Assembly: GCA_012861695.1 (NCBI GenBank) | Contig: JAAOOA010000006.1 | Coordinates: forward strand, 15,944,379 to 16,008,378 | From: Trematomus loennbergii | Lineage: Eukaryota; Chordata; Actinopteri; Perciformes; Nototheniidae | DNA length: 64,000 nt | Reading direction: 5' to 3' | In this document: positions 21,901-31,000 of the stretch, in pieces | Layout of the letters: the number at the start of each line of letters is the position of its first letter | Position numbering within the stretch: position 1 is the stretch's first letter | Notes under the pieces: model-generated | Databases searched by the model: none | Seen by the model: only the letters and a program-made list of their open reading frames with translations | Told to the model about the DNA's origin: nothing | Made by a program: the position numbers and the translations under genes

Positions 21901-22323
21901 TCTCACACTTTACTGACGTGATGTTTTGTCTCATCATGCGTAAGACCAAACCTCACCCACTGCTGTGTTACTCAAAGCTTTAAGGATTTGTCAAATCATC
22001 GTGGAAAGACAACTTTCTGATATCAACCTCTTCTTAGCATATCCTATCGAGATACACTTTTGTAAGGTTTAAATGTACTTGTTTTGATGTAGTATAAAAT
22101 GTTCAAAGTCTTTATAATCGATATAGCTCCTTTACATGAAACAGCAGACAAACATGTAGTGACTTGCTGGTACACATTGTGATGCATTTTGCCGCTGAAG
22201 AGCCAAATATATGTATTTTCTTTATAAAACGTATTGAGGCCTCTGTATCTTAAATTGTGTTCCTGGCTTGCAGCTCAAGTTCCTAAAGAGGAAAAGAAGA
22301 AAGAGGTCTGTGCTGCTGACTGA
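718..22323 (+). CDS. mybpc3: Cardiac-type myosin-binding protein C, 5'-truncated by the window (28 exons seen)
   Basis: The product binds myosin and actin in the sarcomere C-zone and tunes cross-bridge cycling. Conceptual splicing gives, in order, a Pro/Ala linker, Ig C1, M domain, Ig C2-C5, FN3 C6-C7, Ig C8, FN3 C9, Ig C10 and a short charged tail, about 1,200 residues. It fits MYBPC3 better than MYBPC1 or MYBPC2: an M domain with [14 protein letters not shown]4 with [12 protein letters not shown] and FVPDG, the C4-C5 link [17 protein letters not shown], and C10 with [12 protein letters not shown] and [14 protein letters not shown]. Every junction listed as an exon keeps phase. The C0 exons and start codon lie upstream. 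Two exons (13153-13340 and 17917-18083) each lack one base, so the literal sequence does not give a full-length protein. The cardiac-specific C5 loop of mammals is not seen. The gene converges with lgr4. Confidence 0.95.
1436..1513 (+). CDS. mybpc3: mybpc3 exon w2: start of C1
   Basis: Phase 1 to phase 1, 78 nt. It encodes the end of the linker and the first strand of Ig domain C1 ([17 protein letters not shown]). The acceptor is TTTTCAG and the donor GTGAGT. Confidence 0.93.
1741..1889 (+). CDS. mybpc3: mybpc3 exon w3: C1 core
   Basis: It encodes EDITFVAKV followed by [17 protein letters not shown], the hallmark C1 segment shared by all MyBP-C proteins. It ends in phase 0 before GTAGAC. 149 nt. 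Confidence 0.95.
2402..2519 (+). CDS. mybpc3: mybpc3 exon w4: C1 C-terminal half
   Basis: It starts in phase 0 with VYTFEMQI and carries [14 protein letters not shown], with the Ig F-strand Tyr-x-Cys. 118 nt, ending in phase 1 at GTGAGT. Confidence 0.95.
2625..2673 (+). CDS. mybpc3: mybpc3 exon w5: C1-M junction
   Basis: A 49-nt exon encoding [17 protein letters not shown], matching the conserved AFRRT end of C1 where the M domain begins. It ends in phase 2 at GTAAGT. Confidence 0.92.
3157..3195 (+). CDS. mybpc3: Candidate mybpc3 microexon w6 in the M domain (basic, Ser-rich)
   Basis: A 39-nt phase-2 to phase-2 segment between TATTAG and GTAGCA. Spliced between w5 and w7 it would add [12 protein letters not shown], keeping the frame. 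The position matches the mammalian cardiac M-domain phosphorylation loop, and KKRS resembles a basophilic-kinase site. The acceptor has a weak pyrimidine tract and the flanking exons can join directly without it, so it may be alternative or not an exon at all. Confidence 0.45.
3930..4290. repeat. Dispersed fish repeat in a mybpc3 intron
   Basis: It contains TTTTGGGAAACATGCTTATTC and AGCTTAGCTAGCTAAC, typical of a common teleost dispersed repeat, in the orientation opposite to the copy at position 1. Confidence 0.45.
4679..4738 (+). CDS. mybpc3: mybpc3 exon w7: M domain
   Basis: It encodes [19 protein letters not shown], equivalent to the conserved DxGxLDFSxLLKKR stretch of the M domain. 60 nt, phase 2 to phase 2, acceptor TTCTGCAG and donor GTAAGC. 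Confidence 0.93.
4739..6569 (+). other. mybpc3 intron, M domain
   Basis: AT-rich intron of 1.8 kb. I see no exon, RNA gene or transposon with recognisable ends in it. Confidence 0.6.
6570..6733 (+). CDS. mybpc3: mybpc3 exon w8: M-domain helical bundle
   Basis: It encodes [19 protein letters not shown] and then [19 protein letters not shown], the tri-helix bundle that binds actin and myosin in MyBP-C. 164 nt, phase 2 in, phase 1 out. Confidence 0.95.
6832..6964 (+). CDS. mybpc3: mybpc3 exon w9: C2, first half
   Basis: It encodes [19 protein letters not shown] and [16 protein letters not shown], the C2 Ig B-C strands with the invariant Trp. The donor GTTAGA is non-optimal. Phase 1 in, phase 2 out. 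Confidence 0.92.
7209..7333 (+). CDS. mybpc3: mybpc3 exon w10: C2, second half
   Basis: It encodes [32 protein letters not shown] and TELFVQ, the characteristic C2 end. 125 nt, phase 2 in, phase 1 out. Confidence 0.95.
7423..7528 (+). CDS. mybpc3: mybpc3 exon w11: C3, first half
   Basis: It encodes [15 protein letters not shown] and [12 protein letters not shown]. The Trp codon is split by the intron (phase 2) at GTTAGA. 106 nt. Confidence 0.94.
8434..8600 (+). CDS. mybpc3: mybpc3 exon w12: C3, second half
   Basis: It encodes [19 protein letters not shown] and [14 protein letters not shown], completing C3. 167 nt, donor GTGAGT, phase 1 out. Confidence 0.95.
8601..10100 (+). other. mybpc3 intron between C3 and C4
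   Basis: 1.5 kb without exon-like sequence. A small TA/TG-rich patch lies near 9530-9585; nothing else is recognised. Confidence 0.6.
10101..10266 (+). CDS. mybpc3: mybpc3 exon w13: C4, first half
   Basis: It encodes [19 protein letters not shown] and [16 protein letters not shown]. This C4 segment is the strongest single discriminator for the cardiac paralogue. 166 nt. Confidence 0.95.
10341..10447 (+). CDS. mybpc3: mybpc3 exon w14: C4, second half
   Basis: It encodes [19 protein letters not shown] and [10 protein letters not shown]. 107 nt, donor GTAATA, phase 1 out. Confidence 0.95.
10547..10576 (+). CDS. mybpc3: mybpc3 exon w15: C4-C5 linker microexon
   Basis: A 30-nt exon encoding [10 protein letters not shown], the short C4-C5 linker of MyBP-C. 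Acceptor CCTAG, donor GTAAGA, phase 1 to phase 1. Confidence 0.92.
10666..10805 (+). CDS. mybpc3: mybpc3 exon w16: C5, first half
   Basis: It encodes [29 protein letters not shown] and VIWTKGDK, ending in phase 0. 140 nt. Confidence 0.95.
10806..12413 (+). other. mybpc3 intron inside C5
   Basis: This intron sits where mammals encode the cardiac C5 loop. I looked for a phase-0 exon with acidic/Pro-rich content and found none that is convincing. Confidence 0.55.
12414..12573 (+). CDS. mybpc3: mybpc3 exon w17: C5, second half
   Basis: It starts in phase 0 with [14 protein letters not shown] and includes [18 protein letters not shown] and [15 protein letters not shown]. Joined to w16 it gives KGDK-VITEGD, without the roughly 28-residue loop present in mammalian cardiac C5. 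Confidence 0.94.
12601..12800 (+). mobile_element. tRNA-derived SINE
   Basis: The head has Pol III promoter boxes (A box TGGCTCAGTGG, B box GTTTGAGTCC). The body carries GTCCCTGGGCAAGACACTTC. The tail GTCGCTTTGGATAAAAGCGT ends in ATGTA repeats. This is the layout of teleost tRNA-headed SINEs with a LINE-like 3' tail. It lies in sense orientation 28 bases after exon w17. Confidence 0.85.
12954..13058 (+). CDS. mybpc3: mybpc3 exon w18: C6 FN3, first half
   Basis: It encodes [19 protein letters not shown] and [13 protein letters not shown], the FN3 A-C strands with the invariant Trp. 105 nt, phase 1 to phase 1. Confidence 0.94.
13153..13340 (+). CDS. mybpc3: mybpc3 exon w19: C6 FN3, second half, with a 1-base deletion
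   Basis: The exon opens with GYVLER, then runs through a GAA-type repeat (13165-13180). In the next frame it continues as [20 protein letters not shown] and [20 protein letters not shown]. At 188 nt it is one short of the 189 that phase requires. The missing base falls where the family has a Lys run. Without it, translation stops a few codons later at a TGA. Both sides are well conserved, so a sequencing error or a very recent mutation is more likely than old decay. Confidence 0.9.
13440..13790. repeat. Probable non-LTR retrotransposon 3' fragment
   Basis: It begins with AATTCAGAATCAGAATACTT and TATTGCC, typical of 3' ends of fish LINE-type elements, and decays into A/T-rich sequence. Boundaries and family are uncertain. 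Confidence 0.35.
14097..14108 (+). promoter_or_regulatory. Possible ERR-type nuclear receptor half site
   Basis: TAAAGGTCA fits the extended half-site TNAAGGTCA, adjoining TTTATATAAAGG. It lies about 960 bases upstream of the internal TATA box. Single motifs of this size occur by chance; it is listed only because of the candidate promoter. Confidence 0.2.
15060..15067 (+). promoter_or_regulatory. Candidate internal TATA box overlapping a MEF2-like site in mybpc3
   Basis: TATAAATA, inside CTATAAATAA at 15059-15068, which also fits the MEF2 consensus YTAWWWWTAR. A CAGCTG E-box follows at 15098-15103 and a CAGATG E-box precedes at about 15002. A start site about 30 bases downstream would lie near 15090, just before the leader of the internal coding exon. 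The functional role is inferred; no expression data are available. Confidence 0.5.
15285..15620 (+). CDS. Candidate internal first coding exon of a MyBP-H-like mybpc3 isoform (one base missing)
   Basis: The ATG at 15285 has A at -3 and G at +4. The frame encodes a charged N-terminus ([20 protein letters not shown]) and then a Pro/Ala/Glu-rich stretch. At a run of five C (15533-15537) coding quality jumps to another frame, which reads [20 protein letters not shown] up to a phase-1 donor at 15621 (GTAGTA, weak). One additional C would join the two frames. Phase 1 matches the C7 exon at 17108, so the product would be about 113 residues plus FN3-Ig-FN3-Ig, roughly 530 in all, resembling MyBP-H in layout. 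A leader donor AAG|GTATGT at 15171 and an acceptor near 15256 may define an upstream non-coding exon. It lies on the same strand as mybpc3. It could also be a decayed exon. Confidence 0.55.
15621..17107 (+). other. mybpc3 intron between internal exon and C7
   Basis: AT-rich, except for a GC-richer island at about 16680-16790 containing GATGACGTACGCAGG, whose nature is unclear. No transposon ends are seen. Confidence 0.5.
17108..17242 (+). CDS. mybpc3: mybpc3 exon w20: C7 FN3, first half
   Basis: It encodes [20 protein letters not shown] and KWRPPERIG, then YGVEYCKEG. 135 nt, phase 1 to phase 1. It would be the first shared exon of the proposed internal isoform. Confidence 0.95.
17243..17916 (+). 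other. mybpc3 intron within C7
   Basis: AT-rich with a short TTAA/TTAATTAA patch at 17626-17640. Nothing else is recognised. Confidence 0.6.
17917..18083 (+). CDS. mybpc3: mybpc3 exon w21: C7 FN3, second half, with a 1-base deletion
   Basis: It encodes [20 protein letters not shown] and [10 protein letters not shown]. After a run of six G (18026-18031) the conserved reading [17 protein letters not shown] continues in another frame, to a GTCAGT donor in phase 1. The exon has 167 nt where 168 are required. In the literal sequence the first frame reaches a TAA at 18078-18080. A lost G in the homopolymer explains it. Confidence 0.9.
18243..18331 (+). CDS. mybpc3: mybpc3 exon w22: C7-C8 junction
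   Basis: It encodes [20 protein letters not shown] and VNLMIKFQ, ending in phase 0 at GTGCAG. 89 nt. It opens Ig domain C8. Confidence 0.95.
18656..18851 (+). CDS. mybpc3: mybpc3 exon w23: C8 Ig
   Basis: It encodes [36 protein letters not shown] and [14 protein letters not shown], the bulk of C8. 196 nt, phase 0 in, phase 1 out. Confidence 0.96.
18958..19097 (+). CDS. mybpc3: mybpc3 exon w24: C9 FN3, first half
   Basis: It encodes [38 protein letters not shown] and QKADKKTM, ending in phase 0. Confidence 0.96.
19098..20266 (+). other. mybpc3 intron within C9
   Basis: 1.2 kb. Open frames of 60-90 codons on both strands at 19450-19925 show no domain and look like chance. Confidence 0.55.
20267..20426 (+). 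CDS. mybpc3: mybpc3 exon w25: C9 FN3, second half
   Basis: It starts in phase 0 with [19 protein letters not shown] and has [19 protein letters not shown], the FN3 F-G strands. 160 nt, phase 1 out. Confidence 0.96.
20560..20696 (+). CDS. mybpc3: mybpc3 exon w26: C10 Ig, first half
   Basis: It encodes [20 protein letters not shown] and [21 protein letters not shown]10 is the main myosin-tail and titin anchoring domain. 137 nt, ending in phase 0 at GTCAGT. Confidence 0.96.
21160..21346 (+). CDS. mybpc3: mybpc3 exon w27: C10 Ig, second half
   Basis: It encodes [51 protein letters not shown]. 187 nt, phase 1 out. In mammals the protein ends only a few residues after this point. Confidence 0.96.
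21347..22273 (+). other. mybpc3 last intron
   Basis: 0.9 kb of AT-rich sequence with no recognisable feature. Confidence 0.6.
22274..22323 (+). CDS. mybpc3: mybpc3 exon w28: charged C-terminal tail and stop
   Basis: After the acceptor TTGCAG, the exon encodes [16 protein letters not shown] and a TGA. It adds about 15 mostly charged residues beyond C10, longer than the mammalian C-terminus. Confidence 0.85.
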
Positions 22324-22500
22324 AAGAAAGAAGATGGATTTGTCTCCTGCATGTTTTCTGTGTTTCCCCTACATCACAAAAATCTCTCCTCTTCTGGAAT
22401 CATCCCGTCATACTTACTGTTGTGTTAGTATGATGACTACCACTGGATTATTGAATTATACACTTACTTTTAAGAAGAATGGATAATGGTGTCCTAGCAT

Positions 22501-22506
22501 AATAAA
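22501..22506 (+). terminator. mybpc3: Poly(A) signal of mybpc3
   Basis: The first canonical AATAAA after the stop, 178 bases downstream of it. It implies a short 3' UTR ending near 22520-22530. Confidence 0.7.
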
Positions 22507-22529
22507 AACAATAGCAAGTCAAAGAAGGT

Positions 22530-25500
22530 GGCAATATTTATCTATTTAATTCAGGATTTGTGATGTTGTTGCTCCAGTATTTCAGCTTAAATTGATTATA
22601 ATGTTTGGAATTGTTTGTGTGCTTACAAAGCTAAATATAAATGCTTAAAAACATAGGGGCATTATGCTACAGTGTTATCAGCAAAGTGAAGGCCAGTTCC
22701 CAGAAACTGCTTTGACGATAGGTGGCTGTGGTATTCAGGAAATGCAAGAAGCATGCCACTGATAAAAGTCCAGAGGAATGGACAAGGGTTGTTGAGGGAT
22801 TAGTTTTATTGTAACAAAGCCTCTCTAAAGCCAGAGGTGTGAGGCATGTGCCTAATGTGCACGCCACAGAAGGATGAATGTGAAGGGCTGGAATAGCTCT
22901 GATGTCCTTTTACCTCTGAGACATGTGTGAGTGAAGAGGAACACATGGCGGCGTTCACTGAGCGGGAGCTGCTGAACCATCACTCAACAGTTACTCCTTT
23001 GATGCCTTCAATGTAAATATTTCCTGTGCCCTCTCAACATACAGCTGCGAAGGATCCAGCGAGCCTTTGTACATGTCACCGGGCCACTATTAACATACAT
23101 GACGAATGCCTTACAGCGCCTACGCTTGCCAGGTGTTTTGACACTGGGTTTCACCAAAATCCGCAAATTACAAGTGAAAGGGCTTCACGGTTCAAAGCTA
23201 AACAGGTCTTGTCAAACTCATTTCTGTTTCTTTATACAAACCCAGAGGTCATTTTTCACTCATCACCAAGTCTCAGCTCTGACGCGGGGGAAGGGAGCCG
23301 GACAACAGGACTGCAGGTGAAAGGAAACTCCGCTGAAGGAAAACAATAGTCTTTTACATGTTAACATGCCTGGAAAGGCATGTCACCCGTAAAATCAGGT
23401 CTGCTTGGGCCACTACAACTTAATAACGTTTTGACTTAAGAGTAGCAGTAGCACAGTAATTATATACTTTGTTTACAAGTCTTTATGCATAAATCTGGAG
23501 AAAAAAACTAGTAAATAAAGAAGTCAAATAAATATTAGTGGCGCAAAAGTACAGAGGAAATACTTATGTTTCACACATTTTTTTTAATAAATGTAACTAC
23601 TACTAATTACTATTCACCACTTAATGTCATTCTGCAAACATGCTCACAATGTTGCTTATATGCTGATGTTTAGCAGATGTTCACCTTAAAGAGACTTAAA
23701 AGTGGCAAAGCTGCATTAGAGAAAAAGGTCTGATATGACCAAATACGTTTGAAACAAGGTGAAAGTAGAATAATTCAAATATAATACATTATTGGAAAAA
23801 TACAGTGGTTGCTGCAGTGTTTTAATTTTAACAAAAAGGGGAATGAAAAGGGTTCTGTTCTTCCAATTTTATTCATTCACAATTGATATGATTATTTTCC
23901 TACTTGAACAGCATCTATGAACTTGGGGAGGTCTTACATGAAAAACTACAGATACGATTTTTAAACGGAAAATAAGTGAGATTCATTTTATTATAATCTG
24001 TATTATTCTGCAAGTTTGTCTCTATAAAAGATAAAACAAAAACAATTCATAGTTTATAGTTTGGTTAAAAAAATAAATCACAGTATACAGTACATGATTC
24101 CTCCCAAAATGTGCACTTATCTAAAATGATGATGTACAACCACCTGTCAACATGAAGCTAAAAATGCAAACAAAAATAAAACAGTTACAAAAAAAGACTT
24201 TTCTTTTACAAAGCACTGCTGGTAGCCACTACAGCCGAGGAGGTAGCTTCCTTAGTTAGCATCCCATTCTTGATTACGCCTTTTCTTTTCAAATAATTTA
24301 CATAGAAATAAAAATTAAAAAACAATAACCAACCTACTAAAAAGATTTGTACATTTTCACCAGATGGGACATCTCAAACAATCAAAAGACATTTTGGTTG
24401 GTGCAAGAATTGACACACCCGGTCGAGACAAAAATAAAATAAAACTCAGAAGATAAAAATGAAATGGTGCATTACAAGGACACAAGAATGTCTTGTTGGA
24501 GGAAACGTTTCCCTACATTACCTAAATTCCTGAGCACTCACATGACGTGCACTTGTGGAAACACGCTCTGGGTGTATCCAGCTTTAATGTGTACAGTCAT
24601 GCTCCAGCACACCAAACATCAGTCCATCCCTCGTCACACACAGCCTCACTCAGGCCAGCTCTCAGGGCCAGAAGATATCTACGGTTATATACTTTACAGT
24701 ATAATAATGCTCTTTTCATGACATCTACAATAATACCGACTGATCTGAACAAACAGTAAGTCTGTATAATGTCACTGGATTGGAAACACACTGGAGGCAG
24801 TGAATAAGTTTAAAAAATGGCCAAATTGTTGCCAATCACTTTGCTGTAGAGCTGTGAAATCCAGACTATAGACACGTTTCTTTGATTATCTGTGGTTGAA
24901 TAATACTCACCCACAATACACTTTGAATAATCCATTTTGTACGTATGGCCACAGCTCACACACGCAGTTGTTGACTCAGCTGCCAGTCTTACATCATGTT
25001 AGAAGAGTGGGATTACATTCACGTGTTTAACTTGGACGGTATTCACGTGTTTAACTTGTCGCTCCCAACCAAATTATGTTTAATGACATGTTTAAAAATC
25101 AACCAGAAGTGTATGGTAGCTAGAGTTATAACTGTGTGAATACAGTGGATTTCAGTTTTAATGTACTGTTTGTTGAGTTTTGGTCAACACATTTATTTAC
25201 AAATAGTCAATAGTTTACTCGACAAATAGAGTAAATAAAAACAAGTTGACCTTTTGATATTGTGACATTTGGGGGGGAATTATTCTCTGTACAGTTACAT
25301 AAGAAAAAGGATACCACTCTCATACCTGTGTGGATCCAAGGCCAGTAGCCAATTAGCTTAGCTTACCAAAATCAATGAAAACAGCTGCTGGCTGTAACTT
25401 AATATTACGCATTAAGATATGTGATAATGACTTTCTCATCTTGTGCTCAGTAAAAAAGCGAATCAGCACATTTTATTATTAAATAAACTGTATTTAACAA

Positions 25501-26653
25501 GGCAATGAGTCAACAATTGTTCTGACAACCAAAGGAAATTTGAAGATCAGATTAAAGCAGGTCTTATTGAATCATTTCAGTGTTGCTGTATTAAAAAGAA
25601 AATGTTTGTTGGGCTTGATGTGTCTCTTGGTCCAATGACAAATATAAAATGTGCGTCTGCAACTTAAGAAAAAAATAAGTTTGATCCAAGTTAAACAGCA
25701 TGATGAAAAAAAACTCGAAAAATAAGTTCCAGATTTAAAAATAACCGGAATAATCCTCCGGACTACTGACTTTAATGATCTAAACCTGTATGAATGGACT
25801 TGTTAGGGTTTTTGAGGAGTTAAACAAAGAGAAGTGCTGTTGTTTTGGTGAATGCTTGGGTTGTATTCAAAGGCCACCTGAAATCACCTTCACCCTCCTG
25901 CTGCTCAAACAATAAATAACACCTTTCACCACCACCAAGCATAGCGGGCGCTATAACAGTGATTTCTGCTAATTATGACATTCTTAGTCTTGGTAACTTA
26001 ACTCAAAGACGTGTTCATTATAGACTGGCATTAACTTATACCAGATAACGATCACGATCACAAGCAGGGCACAAGTTATTGCTGACGTTACATTATCCCC
26101 ATCTGGCAGGTGAAGCCCACCTGAAAGTTACATTCACTCTGAACTCTAGGATGATTATTACATTTGCTACATTTACGTAAAAAGAAAATAAAGTATAAAA
26201 TCAACAGTTGCTGTGGAGAAGCTTTTAAAATTGACAAAATGTGTTACAATTAAAATTGAAAAAAGCTTATAATTACACGTAGAACAGAGAAATCACAAAC
26301 ATCTTTGACACATACATTGAGACTCGCAACATTATGAGATCCAATGGAAAGCACGAGGCAGGCACTGGTGGCAAGATTTTCCTTTGGAGATCCTTTGTCG
26401 ACCAGTTTTTTTTTTAAACTTGATGTGCTCAGTTCAGCTCACTTAGAAAAAGTCTCCAAGTTCCCTTTAAATGATTGGTTGCATCTCTGTTTACACAGTA
26501 ATTAAAAACATAAGTGCTCTCTGAATGGTCTTTTAGCAGGGTAGTTGGCACATTTCATTGTTTGATATAAAAATGTTTATATATTGTTGAAGCATCTTAA
26601 TTCACATGACGGAGAGATCTGTGCACACAGACAAACTGGAGCTCTGCAGCATG
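22530..26653. other. Region between the convergent 3' ends, including presumed lgr4 3' UTR
   Basis: No coding signal. The lgr4 3' UTR should run leftward from 26653. Minus-strand AATAAA hexamers occur at 25472-25477 and 25192-25197 (TTTATT on plus), either of which could end it. A near-exact duplication of ATTCACGTGTTTAACTTG occurs around 25017-25057. Short open frames at 23026-23349 and 24464-24759 have no recognisable domain. Confidence 0.5.
25280..25480. repeat. Dispersed fish repeat downstream of lgr4
   Basis: It contains CCAATTAGCTTAGCTTACC, AGCTGCTGGCTGTAACTT and AGCGAATCAGCACATTTT, words of the teleost repeat also seen at 1-90 and 3930-4290. One of the candidate lgr4 poly(A) signals falls inside it. 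Confidence 0.45.
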
Positions 26654-28047
26654 TTAGTCCTTGACTCGAGGTATGTTGTATGAGTAGTGTACCAGAGGGA
26701 GGCCTCTGCTCTGACAGAAACATGCTCTGCCGCACGCCTGAACCTGCTCAGAGCTGTCCGACACGAACGAGTCCCCCTCGTCTGCGTACTCAGACTGAGC
26801 GGAGGGGGTGCCGCTGTCTGCCCAAAACCCCTCAGCGCGCTGGCACACTGCAGCTCCCGCCAGCAGGGTGGGACAGCTGTGAGACTTCATAAAGTGTCTG
26901 CACACTGTGGAGGACGACGGGGACGAGCAGGTCCTGGCATGCAGCGCCGCCTCACACTGCTCGCACACAACTGTCTCTCCACAGAGCTGCGAGTACACCC
27001 CACAGTCAAAGCCCAGGTGGGTGGAGGAGCCGCCGTCCGTGATCTCCGACCCTCCGCCCCCGTCATCTCCGTGACTCTCGGCCCCAGCCTTCACTTCCCT
27101 GCTCGATCCTCCGCGACCCCGTAGCCTCAGCCAGTCCTCCCTGAAGGCTGGGCTGAAGAACACGTACAGCACCGGGTTCAGACACGCCGGCAGAGGGAAG
27201 AAAATGAGGGTGACGGACTTGGCGATCTCTGGACCGCCAGCTGTAGAGCCAGTCAAGAGAGGGGCGAAGGAGAATGCTGCCACGGGACAGAAGAAGATGC
27301 AGTTGGTGAAGATGAGCCATGCTACGTGTCGCAGTGCGCCCGTCTGCTCCGGGTCTGCCAGCTCCACCCGGCCCAGGTGGCAGTACAGCTGGGTGTACAC
27401 CGCTGCAGTGAACAGGTAGGCCAGGGCGTTGAGCAGCACCAGAACCACTGTGACACTCAGAGCTGGACTCTCTCCGCCGGCGAAGGGCAGGCAGAGCGGA
27501 GAGGAGGAGGGGTCCCCGGAGGTCAGGAGAGGCAGGCAGGCTCCGGCAGCAGCCAGCAGCCCCAGGAGGCCCGCAGCAAGACTGAAGCGCCGATCCCCTC
27601 TCCAGCACCCCCGCCGGCTGCCGCCCCTCCTGGGTGACATCAACACCTTCCCGAGAATCGTCCGCACGGCCACGCTGCGCTCCACGGCTGCCAACGAGAG
27701 TAACAGCACCGCCCACTCCGAGGAGAAGACGGCCATGGCTCCTGTGACCTGACAGCCGGGCCCCATCTCCCACCATACCCCGAACTCAGCAAACGAGCCC
27801 CATGTGGCCACGTCGAGCACGGTCAGCACGCCGACGTACAGACCTGTGAGCAGGTTGGCCAGGGCCAGCAGCCCCATCAGCAGCCGGGCGGGGGAGAGGG
27901 AGGGGGAGTGGCCCGAAGCGTGGTGGGTGGGGGCGAAGGTGGCCACCAGCACCAGGCTGTTGAACACCAGCGACACCAGGCAGATGAACCACACCGTCAG
28001 GCGGATCATCCAGTTACCCAGCAGGTGCTCACAAGGCTTGAAGGCTC
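26654..28047 (-). CDS. lgr4: lgr4 exon 18: seven-transmembrane domain and cytoplasmic tail
   Basis: 1,394 nt, single exon. TM1 starts [20 protein letters not shown]. Extracellular Cys occur in GPGCQVTG and [11 protein letters not shown]6 has [20 protein letters not shown] and TM7 ends NPVLYVFF. The tail contains [22 protein letters not shown] and [20 protein letters not shown]. The exon is far more GC-rich than its surroundings, which explains the long empty frames on the opposite strand. Confidence 0.97.
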
Positions 28048-31000
28048 CTGGAGACAGACATTATTTGGTTTCTTAAGTTCATTTAAAATGTTCTAGATTA
28101 TTGAAATGCTCCTCCCGCCTTGATTTACTGACACATATTGAAATAAATAAAAAGCTGTTTCATTCTTACCTGGAGAAGGAGAGCAATGCATAATCATTGA
28201 CATTCTTTCCACATCCTCCCCGCCTAAAAAAAATAAAATAAATGTAAGAACAAAAAAGTAGTCAGTTGTATAGAGCAGCGGGGTGACACTTGCTCATGTG
28301 TGGTTTCCAGATTCTTGTTTCTGCTATATCACCATCAGCTTTCCAAGAAAATAACACAACATCTTGAAGAGACTGAAACACATGTTCTGTTAAACTTAAA
28401 TAGTAATAATTACAGTTGTTGTAAACGTTCTTTATTTATATTAAAATAATTACATTTAAAGCAAATAAATGAAGTCAATGGCAGGTATAATGGTCTCTAA
28501 CTTTGACAAATTATTGTGTAGTTTAAGGATGTAATGCTATAAAATGCAAGTTTTCCTTGAAAATAAAGAAATGTAAATATGTCCTCCCCAAAACCGTTGA
28601 ACCGATGTCTGGGAGGAAAGAATGTTATTTGTATGCCTTGAGGCTTATATCAAACTCTTTGTTGATATTTTTAGATGCTTTAATGTAAACAAAACAAAAA
28701 AGGTTTAGCTAACATATCAACTCTTCGAGGGAGAAAGCGCAGGAGTGCAGCTGTCCTACCTGATGATTTCTTTAGGTCATTTTCCTCAGAAGAACTCGAC
28801 ATGGAGTCACATCCGACGAATGCACAGCACTGGTAGGCATAAGGGACAGAGATCGACCTGCAAACAAACAATAATCATCAAGAAAACCTGTTAGCATCCT
28901 GCTGAGGTCTCTCAATAGTAAATAAAAGTGTTTGTCTGCAAATATGTGTCTCTTTTTATAAGTTTCATTAGTAATATTTGAATGTTTTTCTGCTCTTTTT
29001 GTTTACTACAGGATTACTCCAATTTATTTTATGTCCAAAGTTACCATTGGCGAGGGTCCAGTTCATCTGCTGTAGTGTTTAACAACAACTCAACTGCTTA
29101 GTTTGAGTTTGTGCAGGACAGCTATGTTTTCCTCATCATTTTGAACTGTTGTGTTTGTTTAAGATTCAGTACTCTACAGACTCCAACATTGTTATGATCA
29201 CGGAGGAACAAAAATATATACATTTAACAAATAGAGGAACATTTATTTTATATAATTTTTATAACAATTTTGATGGCAGGAAAAGCAGTCTTTAGAAATT
29301 GGCCTTACCTGTGTATGGGCTATGTCCTGTAAAGATGTGATCTTTCTTTTTTGATAACAAGAAATTAAGGGATTTTTTACAATCCTGTACCCAATACGTG
29401 CAGATTTTTATTTTTATAAACTTATTACAATATGAATCGATTTTTTGTCGAACTTTCAACAAATCACATTGTTTCAAATATTTGTAAAGTCATTGTCTGC
29501 TCATTTTGTGCCTGCATTGCCAAAAACAAGGAGGTAAAATGTGGGAATCATATGCAACTAAGGTCCCCAGGAATTGAAATTGATACATTTTAATATCAAA
29601 TTCAGCAGCAAACACGAGACACAAGCAACAGAACTTGATCGCGAACAGAGAAGCTCTTCCTCACCTCAGCTTTGGCAGGTTTTTTGCTTTCAGCACATTT
29701 TTCATTTCCGGGTTTCCTGAGAGTTTCAACTGACTGAGCGCACTCAGTCCAGTGGTAGGAATCACAGTCAGAGAGTTCATACTCAGATCTCTGCAAAAAC
29801 AAAAAGGAAAAAAGATTGTACATAAGACCATTTATTCCGTTCAACAAAGACAATCAAACCAAGCGATGATTTGTGTTCTGTACTCATAATGATGACAGGT
29901 GATAAAATAATATTACAGGTCATACTCACAGGTTGGTGAGTGCAGCGAGGGAGAGGAAAGCATCTCTGTGGATGACTCGGATATCATTTCTGCTCAGGTC
30001 TCTGTGTAGAATAACAACACAGTCAACCAGGCATACAAAACTAATATTTGTCTACACAGTGTGCAAACGAGTGTGTGACTGAGTGGACTTACAGCAAACG
30101 GAGAGCAGAGAGACCTTGGAAAGTGTCCCTGTCAATTTGGTCAATGTGGTTGTGCTGAAAGCTTCTGTAGATTGAAAACAGAATTTGAACAGATTAAAAA
30201 CAAGCTCACGATTATCTTTGTTAATTCAATTGTTTTTATAACATAAAACCTTAAAAATGTCTTCTAAGATGTGGATATATGTGACGTGACTGCTACATGT
30301 TCAACACTCACATCTCCTGCAGCCGGACGCAGCTCTGCAGGGAAGGCAGCTCCTTGATCTCATTGTAGGACAAGTCTCTGATGGAGGAAAACAAACAATT
30401 AGATAACTGGGACTATTTAAAATGAGAAAGGCCCCTATACTTCAGTGTGATCACTTTTCTAGAGCGCCACATTTTTGAAGTGTATGGGAATCCAAATTCT
30501 GTGACATCAGTGTTAAACCATAGTATCTGATTGTCCTGGTGAGTTCATAATGATCAAAACTGAACAGCAGGTAGAGTGTTTTGTAGAAAATATATTTTAG
30601 GCGATACTGCAGGTGGCAGGAGAGGAAAAGTCTCTTACAGCGTCTGGAGCAGCTTGAGGTCCTCACAAAGATTAGCAGGGATGGAAGATATCTTGGTTCC
30701 TGACAGGGTCCTGGAAATAAAATATAGAATCAGTCACCCATGAGACGCACTAAAGCACAAGCAGGAACCGATGCTGCATACAAGTTTACTCACAGACTCT
30801 CAAGGTTATTAGTCGACGTAAGGATGGGGAAGTCCTGCATCATGCTGGCCCCGCGGAGCATCCTGAAACACATACGGTAACACATTGTAAGATCACAGTC
30901 AGGAACATCAAAGCATGAGTGAGAATAGATTAAAAAGTACTCTTTGGAATAAATAAAGTAACATTATTAAATGTGTCAGTCACCAATAGCTAAGGAGTAA

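Noticed and set aside
27063..27776. 237-codon frame in another phase of the lgr4 last exon, and plus-strand frames at 26687-27752
   Set aside because: The GC-rich 7TM exon lacks stops in other frames; none of these has a recognisable domain.
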